From the NCBI GenBank assembly GCA_031262265.1, contig JAISIB010000212.1, positions 1-5,734 of the forward strand: a DNA stretch of 5,734 bases, written 5' to 3'. Source of the stretch: Prevotellaceae bacterium (GTDB lineage Bacteria > Bacteroidota > Bacteroidia > Bacteroidales > Bacteroidaceae). The position numbers and the translations under genes are program-made. Shown here piece by piece: positions 5,534 through 5,734 of this stretch. The notes beneath the pieces are model-generated. The model made no database searches and had not been told where the DNA came from. It saw only the letters and a list, made by a program, of their open reading frames with translations. Numbering within the stretch: the stretch's first letter is position 1; each line of letters opens with the position of its first letter.

Positions 5534-5734
5534 ATGGCACTGATAAAATCTATCTCCGGCATTCGCGGTACTATCGGCGGACGAATCGGCGAAGGCTTGA
5601 ACCCGTTGGATATCGTCAAGTTCACTTCGGCGTATGCCGCTTTCATTCGTACGCATACGCACAACGACAGCAATAAGATCGTCGTAGGACGTGACGCCCG
5701 TATCTCCGGCGAAATGGTCGACCACCTCGTCGTC
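5534..5734 (+). CDS. glmM: Phosphoglucosamine mutase, N-terminal part (3' partial)
   Basis: The first 67 residues are present and the frame runs off the right edge. The start MALIKSISGIRGTIGG is typical of the Bacteroidetes members of the alpha-D-phosphohexomutase superfamily, where SGIRG is the conserved N-terminal loop that contributes to phosphosugar binding. KIVVGRDARISG (48-59) is the conserved strand-loop that follows. The catalytic phosphoserine motif lies beyond the window. GlmM converts glucosamine-6-phosphate to glucosamine-1-phosphate in the cytoplasm, the step towards UDP-GlcNAc for peptidoglycan and lipopolysaccharide. A phosphomannomutase or phosphoglucomutase role cannot be excluded from the N-terminus alone. 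The ATG lies 2 nt after the upstream lipoprotein stop; no Shine-Dalgarno at a usable distance is visible (AGGA at 5511 is 19 nt away), so translation is probably coupled. Confidence 0.88.
   Translation, partial: MALIKSISGIRGTIGGRIGEGLNPLDIVKFTSAYAAFIRTHTHNDSNKIVVGRDARISGEMVDHLVV

Noticed and set aside
1..5734. CRISPR arrays, tRNA or rRNA genes, insertion sequences, defence or toxin-antitoxin systems
   Set aside because: No regularly spaced repeats, cloverleaf-like segments, transposase motifs or terminal inverted repeats were seen on either strand.

Overview
The window looks like a stretch of a Bacteroidales (phylum Bacteroidetes) chromosome. Three lines of evidence support this. There are four copies of the phylum's -7 promoter box TAnnTTTG, each placed just upstream of a gene. 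The reading frame at the left edge is a BACON-type, FISUMP-like surface protein, a kind common in this phylum. The gene order DHH/DHHA1 phosphoesterase, DUF4827-like lipoprotein, phosphoglucosamine mutase is, from memory, the usual one in Bacteroides relatives. Genus cannot be fixed from the sequence.

Layout. (1) Nt 2-2194, + strand: the C-terminal ~730 residues of a large secreted or surface protein whose start lies outside the window. It has BACON-like beta-sandwich repeats and a C-terminal FISUMP/fimbrillin-associated domain. (2) Nt 2195-2499: a gene-free convergent intergenic region with a series of hairpins, ending in a strong bidirectional rho-independent terminator at 2432-2465. (3) Nt 2500-2670, - strand: a 56-residue 2[4Fe-4S] ferredoxin. 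(4) Nt 2671-2822: a divergent promoter region serving the ferredoxin and the lysine exporter genes. (5) Nt 2823-3723, + strand: a LysO-type (DUF340) exporter encoded as two adjacent ORFs instead of one. (6) Nt 3767-4801: a DHH/DHHA1 phosphoesterase of the NrnA type (nano-RNase/pAp phosphatase) with its own promoter. (7) Nt 4899-5531: a predicted lipoprotein resembling DUF4827, with an FKBP-like pattern. Its stop is two bases from the next start. (8) Nt 5534 to the right edge: the first 67 residues of phosphoglucosamine mutase (GlmM).

How the genes relate. The left third is an accessory cell-surface protein, richer in G+C at its 5' end than further in. The rest is mostly housekeeping: electron transfer, amino-acid export, short-RNA/pAp turnover and amino-sugar synthesis for the envelope. 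I see no mobile element, CRISPR array, RNA gene, defence system or clear evidence of an undescribed system. The points most worth a second look are the split, internally repeated LysO, the lipoprotein tightly coupled to glmM with its nucleotide phosphoesterase neighbour, and the repeated hairpins after the surface protein.
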